64,000 bases of DNA from VSJD01 sp041653875 (GTDB taxonomy: Bacteria; Verrucomicrobiota; Kiritimatiellia; JAAZAB01): contig JBAZEM010000010.1 in assembly GCA_041653875.1 (NCBI GenBank), forward strand, positions 1 through 64,000, in the 5' to 3' direction. Below the pieces are notes generated by a model. It ran no database searches and was not told the DNA's origin. It saw nothing but the letters and a program-made list of their open reading frames with translations. This document shows positions 34,044-42,648 of the stretch, piece after piece. Both the position numbers and the translations under genes were made by a program. Numbering within the stretch: the stretch's first letter is position 1; every line of letters starts with the position of its first letter.

Positions 34044-34790
34044 CTATTTCCGGAGACTGTGGCGTTCGAGGTCCGCCATCAGTTCCTCGGCAAAATGTTC
34101 CATCATCGTGCTCAGAATGCGAATGCGGCTGGTCAGCATGTTGTAACCGATCAGCGATGGGAGCGCCACGATCAGGCCGGCCAGCGTCGCAATCAGCGAA
34201 CCGGAAATGCCCGGGGCCACAGCCGAAAGGGTCGCCGTGCCCTGGATGGCCAGCCCGCCAAAGGCATCCATGACCCCCCAAACCGTGCCCATCAACCCGA
34301 TGAACGGCGCCGCCGTTACGGCTGTGGCGAGGACCACGACGTTTTTCTCCATCTGAATGACCTGCTCGTCCACGGTCTGGTCAATGATGTTGCGCACGAC
34401 TTTCATGTCGGCATCGTTCAGCTTCGGCGGGACGGCGCCGGGCTGGCCGCCGAACCACTCGGCCGGATTGATGCCGCGCGCCTCGATCGAACCGTGCAGG
34501 GTCCGGCAAGCCGCGCGGTACATCATGTACAGCGGACAGCCTGGAAAACTCTGGCGCTTCATGATCAGGGCCAGGGGTTGCGCCTCGCCCTGGTAAACCG
34601 CCAAAAAACGCTTGGACTCGCGGTAGGCCCGGCGGTATTCCCTGAACTTGGTCACCATGATGGACCAGGCCAGCACCGACCCGATCAAGAGCAGAACCAC
34701 CAGCGCCTTACCGGCCGTATTAGCCCGCAGGAAGGCATCCACCAAATCCGCCTGGGGAAGCATGGGCAGGAAAAAGAACATTGTATTCAT
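34044..34790 (-). CDS. exbB: MotA/TolQ/ExbB proton-channel protein
   Basis: 248 residues with three membrane segments: ~25-48 (ALVVLLLIGSVLAWSIMVTK), ~145-170 and ~180-205. The conserved core runs VVVLATAVTAAPFIGLMGTVWGVMDAF then GIAGSL-like GISGSLIATLAGLIVALPS. It is the channel subunit of the TonB or Tol motor and heads the exbB-exbD-tonB operon transcribed leftwards. Start ATG 34790; the promoter must lie in or beyond the repeat at 34805-35005. Confidence 0.93.
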   Translation of the reverse strand: MNTMFFFLPMLPQADLVDAFLRANTAGKALVVLLLIGSVLAWSIMVTKFREYRRAYRESKRFLAVYQGEAQPLALIMKRQSFPGCPLYMMYRAACRTLHGSIEARGINPAEWFGGQPGAVPPKLNDADMKVVRNIIDQTVDEQVIQMEKNVVVLATAVTAAPFIGLMGTVWGVMDAFGGLAIQGTATLSAVAPGISGSLIATLAGLIVALPSLIGYNMLTSRIRILSTMMEHFAEELMADLERHSLRK

Positions 34791-34804
34791 GAGTGACTAT
34801 TGTA

Positions 34805-35005
34805 ATGGAGGAACGGCCAATGGTCAATGACCCAGAAGAAATGGTTAATGGTCGATGGTTGATGGAAGATGGGAGCATCAGAAAGTATGGTTAATGTTCG
34901 CGGAGAGAATGGCGGTAATGTTTTTTCGTTTTGTGCTTTGTCTTCCATTAACCATGTGCCATTTACCATCTCTTGATGACCATTGACCATTGACCATTTA
35001 CCATG
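34805..35005. repeat. ATGGT/ACCAT inverted-arm short-period repeat
   Basis: Left arm 34815-34872 (AATGGTTAATGGTCGATGG units), right arm 34947-35002 (ACCATTGACCATTGACC units), unique middle of about 75 bp. It lies between divergent-free neighbours exbB and nifS and resembles 24900-25190. Confidence 0.7.
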
Positions 35006-35012
35006 CTTCCTG

Positions 35013-36170
35013 TCACGGCGCGGCGAAGGGGGAAATGGCCCGCAGGTTTTTAATGATGGGCGGCAGGTTTTCCAAAACATACTCGATATCCGCCGCCGTA
35101 TTGTAGCGGCTGAGGCTGAAGCGGATCGAGCCGTGGGCCGCCATGAACGGCACACCCATGGCCCGGATCACATGCGAGGGCTCCAGCGAACCTGAGGCGC
35201 AGGCCGAGCCGGATGAGGCCGCAATCCCGCAATCGCTCAGGTGATATAGAATGGATTCGCCCTCGATATACTGGAAGCTGATGTTGAGCGTGTTGGGCAG
35301 GCGCTGCGTTTCATCGCCGTTCACATGCACGTCCGGGCACGCCGCCAGGAGACCAACCTGCAGGCGATCGCGCAAAGCCGCCACGCGCGTGGCCTCGTCG
35401 CCCAGCGCCCGGGCGGCCAGTTCGCAGGCGCGCCCCAGGCCGACAATGTACGGCACGTTTTCGGTGCCGCCCCGCTTGCCGTTTTCCTGGTGCCCGCCCA
35501 GGAGCAAAGGGCGTATGCGCGTGCCCCGGCGGATGAACAACACCCCGATGCCCTTGGGCGCATGCAATTTGTGGCCGGAAAGCGAAAGCAGGTCCACCGG
35601 CAGGCGTCGGACATCAATCGGCAGTTTGCCGGCCGCCTGGACGGCGTCGGTATGCATAATGCCCCCGGCGGCTTTGACCAACTCCGCGGCTTCCGCCATC
35701 GGAAAGATCACGCCGGTCTCGTTATTGGCCCACATCAGGCTGACCACGGCGCGGCCCCGGCTCAGGGCCAGGCGTAAATCGTCAAGATTGATCCGGCCCT
35801 TGCCGTCCACCTCCAGCTCGATGACGGGGATCCCGCGTTCCTTCAACATGCGGCACGGCTCCAGGACGGCGGGATGCTCCACGCGGCTGGTAATGACGTT
35901 GACGGGGGCGTTGGCGGCTTCGACCGCGCCGCGAATGGCCATGTTGTCGCTTTCGGTGCCGCAACTCGTGAACAGGATTTCCGAGGGGTCCGCGCCGATC
36001 AGCCCGGCCACCTGCGCGCGCGCCAGCTCGACATGGCGGCGCACCTGGCCGCCAAACGCGTGCATACTGGATGGGTTGCCCCACAGCTCCGTAAAAAAAG
36101 GCAGCATGGCCTCAATTACTTCCGGCGCCGGCTGGGTGGTGGCATTGTTGTCCAAGTAAACGGTTCTCAT
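35013..36170 (-). CDS. nifS: cysteine desulfurase, NifS/IscS type
   Basis: 385 residues from ATG 36170, with AGAGG upstream. PLP-binding lysine in LSGHKLHAPKGIG (~200), N-terminal YLDNNATTQPAPEV, and the catalytic-loop cysteine in SSGSACASGSLEPSHV (~320). The loop length and the ACASGS motif indicate the group I NifS/IscS class. It provides sulfur for the NifU-type scaffold encoded just upstream in the same operon (53 bp gap). Confidence 0.95.
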   Translation of the reverse strand: MRTVYLDNNATTQPAPEVIEAMLPFFTELWGNPSSMHAFGGQVRRHVELARAQVAGLIGADPSEILFTSCGTESDNMAIRGAVEAANAPVNVITSRVEHPAVLEPCRMLKERGIPVIELEVDGKGRINLDDLRLALSRGRAVVSLMWANNETGVIFPMAEAAELVKAAGGIMHTDAVQAAGKLPIDVRRLPVDLLSLSGHKLHAPKGIGVLFIRRGTRIRPLLLGGHQENGKRGGTENVPYIVGLGRACELAARALGDEATRVAALRDRLQVGLLAACPDVHVNGDETQRLPNTLNISFQYIEGESILYHLSDCGIAASSGSACASGSLEPSHVIRAMGVPFMAAHGSIRFSLSRYNTAADIEYVLENLPPIIKNLRAISPFAAP

Positions 36171-36223
36171 GGGGGGCCTCTTTGACAATCAAGTCGGACC
36201 TTTTCTTCATTCTGCATTCTTCT

Positions 36224-37069
36224 TCATGGGTGGGCCTCCTCGACCACCAGGTCCGGCGCCACGAATTCCCGCAACTTGGCCTCCACGACGTCCTTCAAGG
36301 TAAAGTGCGCCACCTGGCAATTGGCGCACATCCCGCGCAGGGCCACGACCACCCGGTTGTCCACCACGTCCATCAGCTCGATGTCACCGCCGTCTTTTTT
36401 GAGCGCGGGGCGGATTTCTTTCTCCATGGTTTCCTCGATCAGCCTGATCTTCTGGAGCGTGGTCAGGCGCGGGATGGCTTGCGGCGCCACGGGCGCGGCC
36501 GGCTCTTCGCCGCGAATGCGGGTGATGATCGCCCCGATCTCGTCCCGGCACTTGCCGCATCCGCCGCCCGCTTTGCAATAGTTGGTCACCTGTTCGACGG
36601 TTGTCAGCCGGTTTTCGCGGACCACGCGCATAATTTCATCCTCGGTCACGCCGAAACAGTGGCAAACGACCCTGCCTTCCAGGATTTTTTTGGAGGTTTT
36701 GCCGGTGCGGTAGTTGGCAATGGCCACCTCCAGGGCCTCGCGGCCCATGACTGAGCAGTGCATTTTCTGCTCCGGCAGGCCGCCCAGGAAATTGGCGATG
36801 TCCTGGTTGGTGACTTTTTCGGCTTCCGCCAGCGTAAGCCCCTTGACCATCTCGGTCAGGGCCGAGGAGGAAGCGATGGCGCTGGCACAGCCGAAGGTTT
36901 GAAACTTGACGTCCGCAATGCGGCCCCGCTTATCCAGCTTGAATTCCAGTTTCAACGCGTCGCCGCAGGCCATGGAACCGACTTCGCCCACGCCATCCGG
37001 GTCCTTAATGGTTCCCACGTTCCGCGGATTGCGGAAGTGATCCAGCACTTTATCGGTGTATTCCCACAT
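36224..37069 (-). CDS. nifU: full-length NifU iron-sulfur scaffold protein
   Basis: 281 residues in three parts: IscU-like domain (~1-125) with cluster cysteines in SMACGDALKLEF, FGCASAIASSS and HCSVMGREA; a BFD-like [2Fe-2S] domain (~135-185) with VCHCFGVTEDE and CKAGGGCGKC; and the C-terminal NifU domain (~205-275) with GMCANCQVAHFTLK. The start MWEYTDKVLDHFRNP at 37069 is the family start and has AGGAGG upstream. An open frame to 37810 is only the antisense of surE. No nitrogenase genes are visible, so this is likely the general Fe-S assembly pair. Confidence 0.95.
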   Translation of the reverse strand: MWEYTDKVLDHFRNPRNVGTIKDPDGVGEVGSMACGDALKLEFKLDKRGRIADVKFQTFGCASAIASSSALTEMVKGLTLAEAEKVTNQDIANFLGGLPEQKMHCSVMGREALEVAIANYRTGKTSKKILEGRVVCHCFGVTEDEIMRVVRENRLTTVEQVTNYCKAGGGCGKCRDEIGAIITRIRGEEPAAPVAPQAIPRLTTLQKIRLIEETMEKEIRPALKKDGGDIELMDVVDNRVVVALRGMCANCQVAHFTLKDVVEAKLREFVAPDLVVEEAHP

Positions 37070-37231
37070 ATCCGCCCTCCTGTTGACGCGCCTCCCCGCG
37101 AGGCGGCGCGCTCCCATGACTGCGCGGCGTAAAAGTACCATTATTCCCGGACGATATCCAGAATCAAAAACAAAAAACCGCTGGTCTAAATTCCAAGCCG
37201 TGCTATTCTGACGCTCCATTTCTGGAGCGCC

Positions 37232-37996
37232 ATGAAACCACACATCCTGATTTGCAACGACGACGGCATTTACGCGCCCGGCATCATGGCGCTCCACGAG
37301 GCCGTGCGGGACCTCGGCGAGGTGACCGTGGTCGCGCCCGACGCCGAACGAAGCGCCGTGGGCCACGCCATCACGCTTGCGGATCCGATTAAAATCAAGC
37401 GCGTCCGGCGCAATGCGCAGTTCGAGGGCTACGCCGTGGTGGGCACCCCGGCCGACTGCATCAAGCTGGCCGTCACGGTGTTGCTGGCGCGTCCGCCGGA
37501 CCTGATCGTCAGCGGCATCAACCTGGGGCCTAACGCGGGCATCAGCGTGATTTATTCCGGCACGGTCTCGGCCGCCACGGAAGGCGCGATTCTCGGCATC
37601 CCCAGCATGGCGGTCTCGCTGGCGACCTTCGAGAATCCGCATTGGGACACGGCCGCGCATGTCGCGCGCCGGCTGACGCAGGAACTGATCGTCCGCGGCC
37701 TGCCGGCGGACACCCTGCTCAATGTCAACGTACCCAACCGGCCGTTGGACCGAATCAAGGGCCTGACGGTGACACGCATGGGGCGCTCGCGCTTCGCCGA
37801 AATTTTTCACAAGCGCACCAACCCGCGCGGGGACACCTATTATTGGATGGACGGCGAACTGAAAATCACCGGGGACACCGCCGGGACCGATATTCAGGCG
37901 CTAAGCGAAGGCCGCGTCTCGCTGACGCCCATCTGGTTCGACCTGACCCACACCGCCGCTCTGCCGAAACTGAGGGATTGGAAACTGACCCTGTAA
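37232..37996 (+). CDS. surE: 5'/3'-nucleotidase SurE
   Basis: 254 residues. The N-terminal metal site LICNDDGIYAPGI and the segments VVAPDAERSAVGHAITL, GTPADCIKLAV, SGINLGPNAGISVIYSGTVSAATEG are complete. It dephosphorylates nucleoside monophosphates and is often associated with stress survival. A small palindrome, CGCTCC-ATTTCT-GGAGCG, just before the ATG contains the GGAGCG ribosome-binding sequence, which could affect translation. Confidence 0.95.
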   Translation: MKPHILICNDDGIYAPGIMALHEAVRDLGEVTVVAPDAERSAVGHAITLADPIKIKRVRRNAQFEGYAVVGTPADCIKLAVTVLLARPPDLIVSGINLGPNAGISVIYSGTVSAATEGAILGIPSMAVSLATFENPHWDTAAHVARRLTQELIVRGLPADTLLNVNVPNRPLDRIKGLTVTRMGRSRFAEIFHKRTNPRGDTYYWMDGELKITGDTAGTDIQALSEGRVSLTPIWFDLTHTAALPKLRDWKLTL

Positions 37997-38299
37997 TTTC
38001 GCGAACGTTTGTTGGGTTGTTTTTCGTGTTTCGTTGCCGTGCAAACGGTCTGCCTGTTTGGCGGCGCCAATACCCTGTCTTTTCGCCCTGTGCCCGCGCG
38101 GCGGTCGAGGACGCCCTCCAGAAGGATCATCGCGTGAATCTCGATAATGGTTCATGGAGGGCGACGGGCCCCGTCGCCGTACGTCACGCTGGGTTCTTGG
38201 CAAGATGGCGCATCCTTAGGCGATGATTCTGGATTCTGCGCATGACTTGACATATTTTTTTAAATAACGACAATTAGGGTTATTGGTGAGGAACAAACC
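37997..38299. other. 303-bp gap, nothing clear
   Basis: No gene or repeat block is seen. Near the downstream end a TTGACA (38247-38252) is followed by an AT-rich stretch, but no good -10 lies at the right distance; any promoter call would be weak. GAGGAAC precedes the next ATG as ribosome-binding site. Confidence 0.35.
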
Positions 38300-40765
38300 A
38301 TGATTCTTAGAGTTTTTTCCTGGCGCCGACATTGTGCGTTTGCCTGGGTTGCGCCGGTGGGCCTGTGCGCTTTCTTTCTGGCCGGCCCGGTCTGGGCGGG
38401 CGTGTGGCGTTTTGCCGTCGTCGGCGACACGCGCGGTGACGGAACGAATACCCCCGCTAATCCGTGGGTCAACACACCGGTCCTTTCAGCCATGGCTACG
38501 GCCATTTGCAACGATCAGGCCGAATTGGTGCTCGTTGTCGGCGACCTGATTTACGGCGATCCGGTATCCTCGCGCGGTACCAACATGGCCGCGCAGTATG
38601 CCCTGTGGACCAATGCCATGGCGCCGGTTTATCAAGCCGGCATCCCGGTCTATCCCATACGCGGCAACCACGACGCCTCGGGCGACAGCGCCGCGGGCAC
38701 ATCGTTCTTGACCGCCTTTCCCAACACGCCCCGCAACGGGCCGACCGGCGAGGCGGGCTTGACCTACAGCTTCACGCATAAAAACGCATTCTTCGCCGCC
38801 CTGGACCAGTACCGCGCCGCGCATACCGTCAACCAGGACTGGCTGACCGACCAACTGGCGCTCAACACCAGGTCCCTCGTGTTCGTGTTCGGCCATGAGC
38901 CGGCGGTGCAGGTGAATCATGCCGATTGTTTGGCCGTGAACCGCGCGGCCCGCAACGCGTTTATCGACAGCCTGATCGGCGCCGGGAGCCGCCTCTATTT
39001 CTGCGGGCACGATCATTTTTACGATCACGCCATCGTGAGCGCGCCAAACGGAGGGATCTTCCGGCAGTTGGTGGTCGGCTCCGGCGGCGCGCCATATTAT
39101 GACTGGAGCGGGGTCTATGGCGCGGACTTTGGCGAAGGCGGCATGGCGACCAACGTCCGCCACGTCGGGCACACCAATGGCTACTGCTTGGTGACGGTTT
39201 CCAATTTTGCCGTGACGGTGGAATGGAAAGGTTCCAGTGACCTGGCAACTTGGCAAACCCGCGACACGTTCCAATACAGCCTGCCTAATCCGGCCATGCG
39301 CCGCATCAACGATTATGATGGTGACGGCAAATCCGACCTGGCTTTGTACGATGAAACCAACGGCTATTGGACGGTCCTGTTTTCAAGCCGGTCCTTCGAG
39401 TCCGGGGCGCAACCGATCATGGGCGATATCGGCTGGCGGCCGGCGCCGGGCGATTACGATGGCGACGGCAAAACCGACATGACCATCATGAATAAAACCG
39501 GCACATGGTGGATGCTTCTCTCGGGCAGTAATAATTTACCGGTGTCCACAAATTTTGGCGGGACCGGCGACGATCCGGTCGGCCCGATCCCGGCCGATTA
39601 TGACGGCGACGGCATAACGGATCTTGCCTATTATCAAAAAGCGTCGGGTGCCTGGGGAATCTCGTTCTCGGACAGCGGCCAGGCCGTGACCGCCCAATGG
39701 GGTGGGCCGGGTTTTATCCCCGCGCCGGCGGATTTTGACGGCGACGAAAAAGCCGATCCGTGTCTTTACGAGGAAGCGGCGGGCAAGTGGCATGTCGCGT
39801 TTTCCGGCAGCGGATACCAGGTGGCTTCCGGAATCTGGGGCGGCCCCGAATACCAGGCGATCCCCGCCGATTACGACAACGATGGCCGCGCGGACCTGTG
39901 TGTCTATAACAGGATCACCGGCGAGTGGCGGGTTCTGTTTTCCGGCAGCGGTTACACGAATTCGGCCGCCGCCATCTGGGGTGACGCCGATTACAAGCCC
40001 GTGCTCGGCGACTACGACGGCGACGGACGGGCGGATCCGACGGTGTATGCCGATTCGGTTCCCGAATGGGCCGCTTTGATTTCCGGCGCCAACTACAACG
40101 CCGCCCGCTTGAACTGGGGCGGACCAAACTGGGCGGCGGTTCAATCGCTCTGGCGCGAAGACCTGGTCGTCATGGCCTTCGGCGACAGCATCACTTATGG
40201 CGGCGGTAGCAGCAGCGACAGCCCCGCCACCGGTTACCCAAAACTTCTGGAGACAAAACTCAAGCAGTATTACGCCGGTTATTTTAGTTGCATTAACCAA
40301 GGCGTCGGCGGGGAAGACACGGAACAAGGCTTTGAACGGTTTGCCCAGGCTCTGGACGAAGCCCAGCCTGATCTTGTTCTGCTCATGGAGGGCACGAATG
40401 ACGAGGTTGACAACGTCCCGTTCGAGCAAACCGAGGAAAACCTGAGCAATATGATCCGGATCGCGCTGAACAAAGGCGTCCCGGTGATCATCGCCACGAT
40501 CCCGCCGGTAATTACCAACCAATACCGCGACCGCAGCGCCCAGATGGCGAACATCAGGGCCTTCAATCCGCGCATTTACGCCATCGCCGCCAGTTTCCAT
40601 ATTCCCGTGGCGCGGATATTCGAAGCCATCACCGCCGTTCCCGGCTGGGAGTCCCGCCTGATGGATCAGCCCTCCGCCAACCATCCCAACGACGCCGGCC
40701 ACAAGATCATCCGCGACACCTTTTACGCCCTCGTTTCCGCCGGCCTGAATGCCGGGCAATATTAA
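38300..40765 (+). CDS. secreted three-module protein: metallophosphatase, FG-GAP repeats, SGNH hydrolase
   Basis: 821 residues. Signal peptide to about residue 33 (ending GPVWAGVW). Residues ~38-310 form a calcineurin-like phosphatase (VVGDTRGD, GDLIYGD, GNHDASG, FGHEPAV, GHDHFYDH). Residues ~335-615 contain six DYDGDG(K/R)xD repeats, the calcium-binding FG-GAP/VCBS type that builds a beta-propeller-like unit. Residues ~622-815 are an SGNH/GDSL hydrolase: AFGDSITYGGG with Ser ~629, GVGGED, GTNDE and the HPNDAGH end with catalytic His. It is probably extracellular and may remove phosphate and acyl groups from polymers; the substrate is unknown. Confidence 0.88.
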   Translation: MILRVFSWRRHCAFAWVAPVGLCAFFLAGPVWAGVWRFAVVGDTRGDGTNTPANPWVNTPVLSAMATAICNDQAELVLVVGDLIYGDPVSSRGTNMAAQYALWTNAMAPVYQAGIPVYPIRGNHDASGDSAAGTSFLTAFPNTPRNGPTGEAGLTYSFTHKNAFFAALDQYRAAHTVNQDWLTDQLALNTRSLVFVFGHEPAVQVNHADCLAVNRAARNAFIDSLIGAGSRLYFCGHDHFYDHAIVSAPNGGIFRQLVVGSGGAPYYDWSGVYGADFGEGGMATNVRHVGHTNGYCLVTVSNFAVTVEWKGSSDLATWQTRDTFQYSLPNPAMRRINDYDGDGKSDLALYDETNGYWTVLFSSRSFESGAQPIMGDIGWRPAPGDYDGDGKTDMTIMNKTGTWWMLLSGSNNLPVSTNFGGTGDDPVGPIPADYDGDGITDLAYYQKASGAWGISFSDSGQAVTAQWGGPGFIPAPADFDGDEKADPCLYEEAAGKWHVAFSGSGYQVASGIWGGPEYQAIPADYDNDGRADLCVYNRITGEWRVLFSGSGYTNSAAAIWGDADYKPVLGDYDGDGRADPTVYADSVPEWAALISGANYNAARLNWGGPNWAAVQSLWREDLVVMAFGDSITYGGGSSSDSPATGYPKLLETKLKQYYAGYFSCINQGVGGEDTEQGFERFAQALDEAQPDLVLLMEGTNDEVDNVPFEQTEENLSNMIRIALNKGVPVIIATIPPVITNQYRDRSAQMANIRAFNPRIYAIAASFHIPVARIFEAITAVPGWESRLMDQPSANHPNDAGHKIIRDTFYALVSAGLNAGQY

Positions 40766-40784
40766 TCCCAAGGATGCTCAATTT

Positions 40785-41558
40785 ATGATTTTACGCGGCT
40801 TCATCACCGCCATGCGGACGCTGACGATCCTGCCCATGCCGGGCAAGGACGCGGAGCGGATGGCCGATGCCTTGTATTACTTTCCGCTGGCGGGCGCGCT
40901 CGTTGGCGGGCTGGTGACGCTGATAACCTGGCTTTTTGGCGACGTTTTTGCTTGGCCCCTGGGCGCCGGCGCGGCCGGCGTGTTGGTGTCTTCCTGGGTC
41001 ACGCGCGGCCTGCACCTGGATGGCCTGAGCGACGCGGTGGATGGCTTCTATGGCGCCGCCACCCGCGAGCGCCGGCTGGAAATCATGAAAGACCATCACG
41101 TCGGCGCGTTCGGCGTCGTGGCCATCGTGCTCGTGTTGCTGATAAAGACTGTGGCGCTTTGCCAATTGGCAAGCTGCGGGCAGTGGGCCTGGATTCCGGT
41201 TCCGTTCATTCTTGCGCGCTTGATCCAGGTCCTGCTGGCCGCGACACTGCCCTATGCCCGCAACGAAGGCGGCACGGCGGAAGCGTTTGTCAAACAAGCG
41301 GGCGCATCGCATTTTATCGTCGCCGCCATAGGTGCGCTGGTCTTGTGCGGATTATTGATCCAACTCAGCGGGCTGGTGTTGCTGCTGGCCGCTTTTATCG
41401 CCGGGTATTTGCTGGCCCAATGGATGAAACGCACCTTCGGCGGCGTCACGGGCGACCTGTTGGGATTTTCCAGCGAGCTGGTCGAGTGCTTGCTCCTGTT
41501 CGCCATCGCCGCGCTTTTACCCTGCCTGGCAAACTGGTTCCCAGGGTTTGTGGAATAA
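40785..41558 (+). CDS. cobS: adenosylcobinamide-GDP ribazoletransferase
   Basis: 257 residues, a polytopic membrane protein with about six helices. The cytoplasmic signature GLHLDGLSDAVDGFYGAATRERRLEIMKDHHVGAFGV is diagnostic of CobS, which joins alpha-ribazole to adenosylcobinamide-GDP in the last step of B12 nucleotide-loop assembly. ATG 40785 was chosen; the frame begins 36 bp earlier. No other cobalamin gene is adjacent. The window's radical SAM enzyme with a B12-like domain is a potential consumer of the product. Confidence 0.93.
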   Translation: MILRGFITAMRTLTILPMPGKDAERMADALYYFPLAGALVGGLVTLITWLFGDVFAWPLGAGAAGVLVSSWVTRGLHLDGLSDAVDGFYGAATRERRLEIMKDHHVGAFGVVAIVLVLLIKTVALCQLASCGQWAWIPVPFILARLIQVLLAATLPYARNEGGTAEAFVKQAGASHFIVAAIGALVLCGLLIQLSGLVLLLAAFIAGYLLAQWMKRTFGGVTGDLLGFSSELVECLLLFAIAALLPCLANWFPGFVE

Positions 41559-41565
41559 AACCGGA

Positions 41566-41964
41566 CTATTCCGTCTTTTTAGTCACCTGCTCGACAAGTT
41601 TGTCGGCCTTGAAGAACTGCATCCATGTTTTTTCGGCGCATAGCCGCCGGATGACGAACAGCGGCGCGAGCGTATAGATCGCGCCGAGGAGCAGGAACGC
41701 CACGCTCACTGTCCACCAGTTTTGGAATGCCAGGTAAAGCAGCATCCCAAAGCCGATGTGCAGAAGCACGAACCCCGCGGCCAGCAGGCCGGCGCCCAGG
41801 ACGATCGCCAGGACCGCCAGAAAGGCTTGCCTGGCCGCGCGCACGCCCTTGACGTAGCCGATGGCCGCTTCCAGCTTGATCAGATCCAGGGACGCCCGCC
41901 GGTATTTATTCAACAGCCATACGGAGGCCGTCACAAACAAGGTCCGTAAAAGACGTGTCCACAT
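41566..41964 (-). CDS. YqjE/holin-like small membrane protein
   Basis: 132 residues from ATG 41964 (AAGGA upstream). A short amphipathic N-terminus is followed by two long hydrophobic segments (~50-75, AFLAVLAIVLGAGLLAAGFVLL; ~80-105), as in the YqjE/phage-holin-superfamily-III group. In E. coli yqjE follows yqjD; the same order occurs here, with the YqjD-like gene upstream in the same direction. Function is unknown; an envelope or membrane-association role is likely. Confidence 0.6.
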   Translation of the reverse strand: MWTRLLRTLFVTASVWLLNKYRRASLDLIKLEAAIGYVKGVRAARQAFLAVLAIVLGAGLLAAGFVLLHIGFGMLLYLAFQNWWTVSVAFLLLGAIYTLAPLFVIRRLCAEKTWMQFFKADKLVEQVTKKTE

Positions 41965-42035
41965 AATTCCTTGTCGGTGCATGTAATCTGTTTTCGTATC
42001 AGCGGAAGGCCGTCTAAGACAACGACTGTTTCAAA

Positions 42036-42106
42036 GGTAGGGCGGTTTCGCCGAAACCGCCGCTTTCGATCCAGCATGGCGCGCTCGGCGAGCGCGCCCT
42101 ACCCAT
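42036..42106. repeat. GGTAGGGC...GCCCTACC palindromic element
   Basis: Outer arms GTAGGGC and GCCCTAC enclose two inner hairpins (GGCGGTTTCG-CCGAAACCGCC and GGCGCGCTCGGCGAGCGCGCC-like). It lies between the two YqjE- and YqjD-like genes and belongs to the nested-palindrome family found at several other sites. Confidence 0.7.
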
Positions 42107-42151
42107 GATTGTCCACCGGCTTGCCCACCATTTCGACCTCTGCCGTTCGTC

Positions 42152-42496
42152 TTACTTATTCCGCCCCAGGATGTAGCCGGCCAGCAGCGCGGCGACGGCG
42201 ACCCCGCCGATATAAGGCCAGGGATTCTCGCGAACTTGCTCATCCACGTCGGCGGCGATCTCCTTGGCCTTCACCAATCCGAGATCCTTGGCCTGCAGGG
42301 CGGCGGCCATGGTTCGTTTCTTGGCGGCGGCCATCGCCTCGGCCATGCCGAGCTCGGCCTCGCCCAGCGCATCTTTCAGGTTATGGTATTTATTCGATAC
42401 CAACACGCGCAATTCCTCCTTCTTTCCCTTGGCGGCATCTTCCAGCAGTCGCAAGGCCTCCGCGATCTTTTCGTTGTTGGACAATGTTTGCTCCAT
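42152..42496 (-). CDS. ElaB/YqjD/DUF883-family membrane-anchored protein
   Basis: 114 residues from ATG 42496; AAAGGAG lies eight bases upstream, inside the longer open frame, which argues against the earlier ATG. A long charged helical region (~10-80) ends in DEQVRENPWPYIGGVAVAALLAGYILGR, the signature C-terminal anchor with the ENPW motif followed by one membrane helix. YqjD of E. coli binds stationary-phase ribosomes to the membrane; this may do likewise. Confidence 0.85.
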   Translation of the reverse strand: MEQTLSNNEKIAEALRLLEDAAKGKKEELRVLVSNKYHNLKDALGEAELGMAEAMAAAKKRTMAAALQAKDLGLVKAKEIAADVDEQVRENPWPYIGGVAVAALLAGYILGRNK

Positions 42497-42648
42497 GATC
42501 GATACTCCTTTCATTTAATTTTTCACAGCATAGCGTGTGGCGGATGGAAGTCAAACCTTAATTTCAGGCAGCAGCGCGAATCTTTTGGTTGATTTCGCCG
42601 GTAGGCAGGATTATGTTGAATGTTAGGCTGTAGCGCCGCATCGAAAGA

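Noticed and set aside
33628..34281. Long version of exbD with an ATG-like start at 34281
   Set aside because: The first 84 codons overlap exbB in another frame. The GTG at 34029 with GAGGAG gives the normal ExbD length.
36224..37810. Long version of nifU starting at 37810
   Set aside because: The extra part is antisense to surE; the ATG at 37069 has a strong ribosome-binding site and matches the family start.
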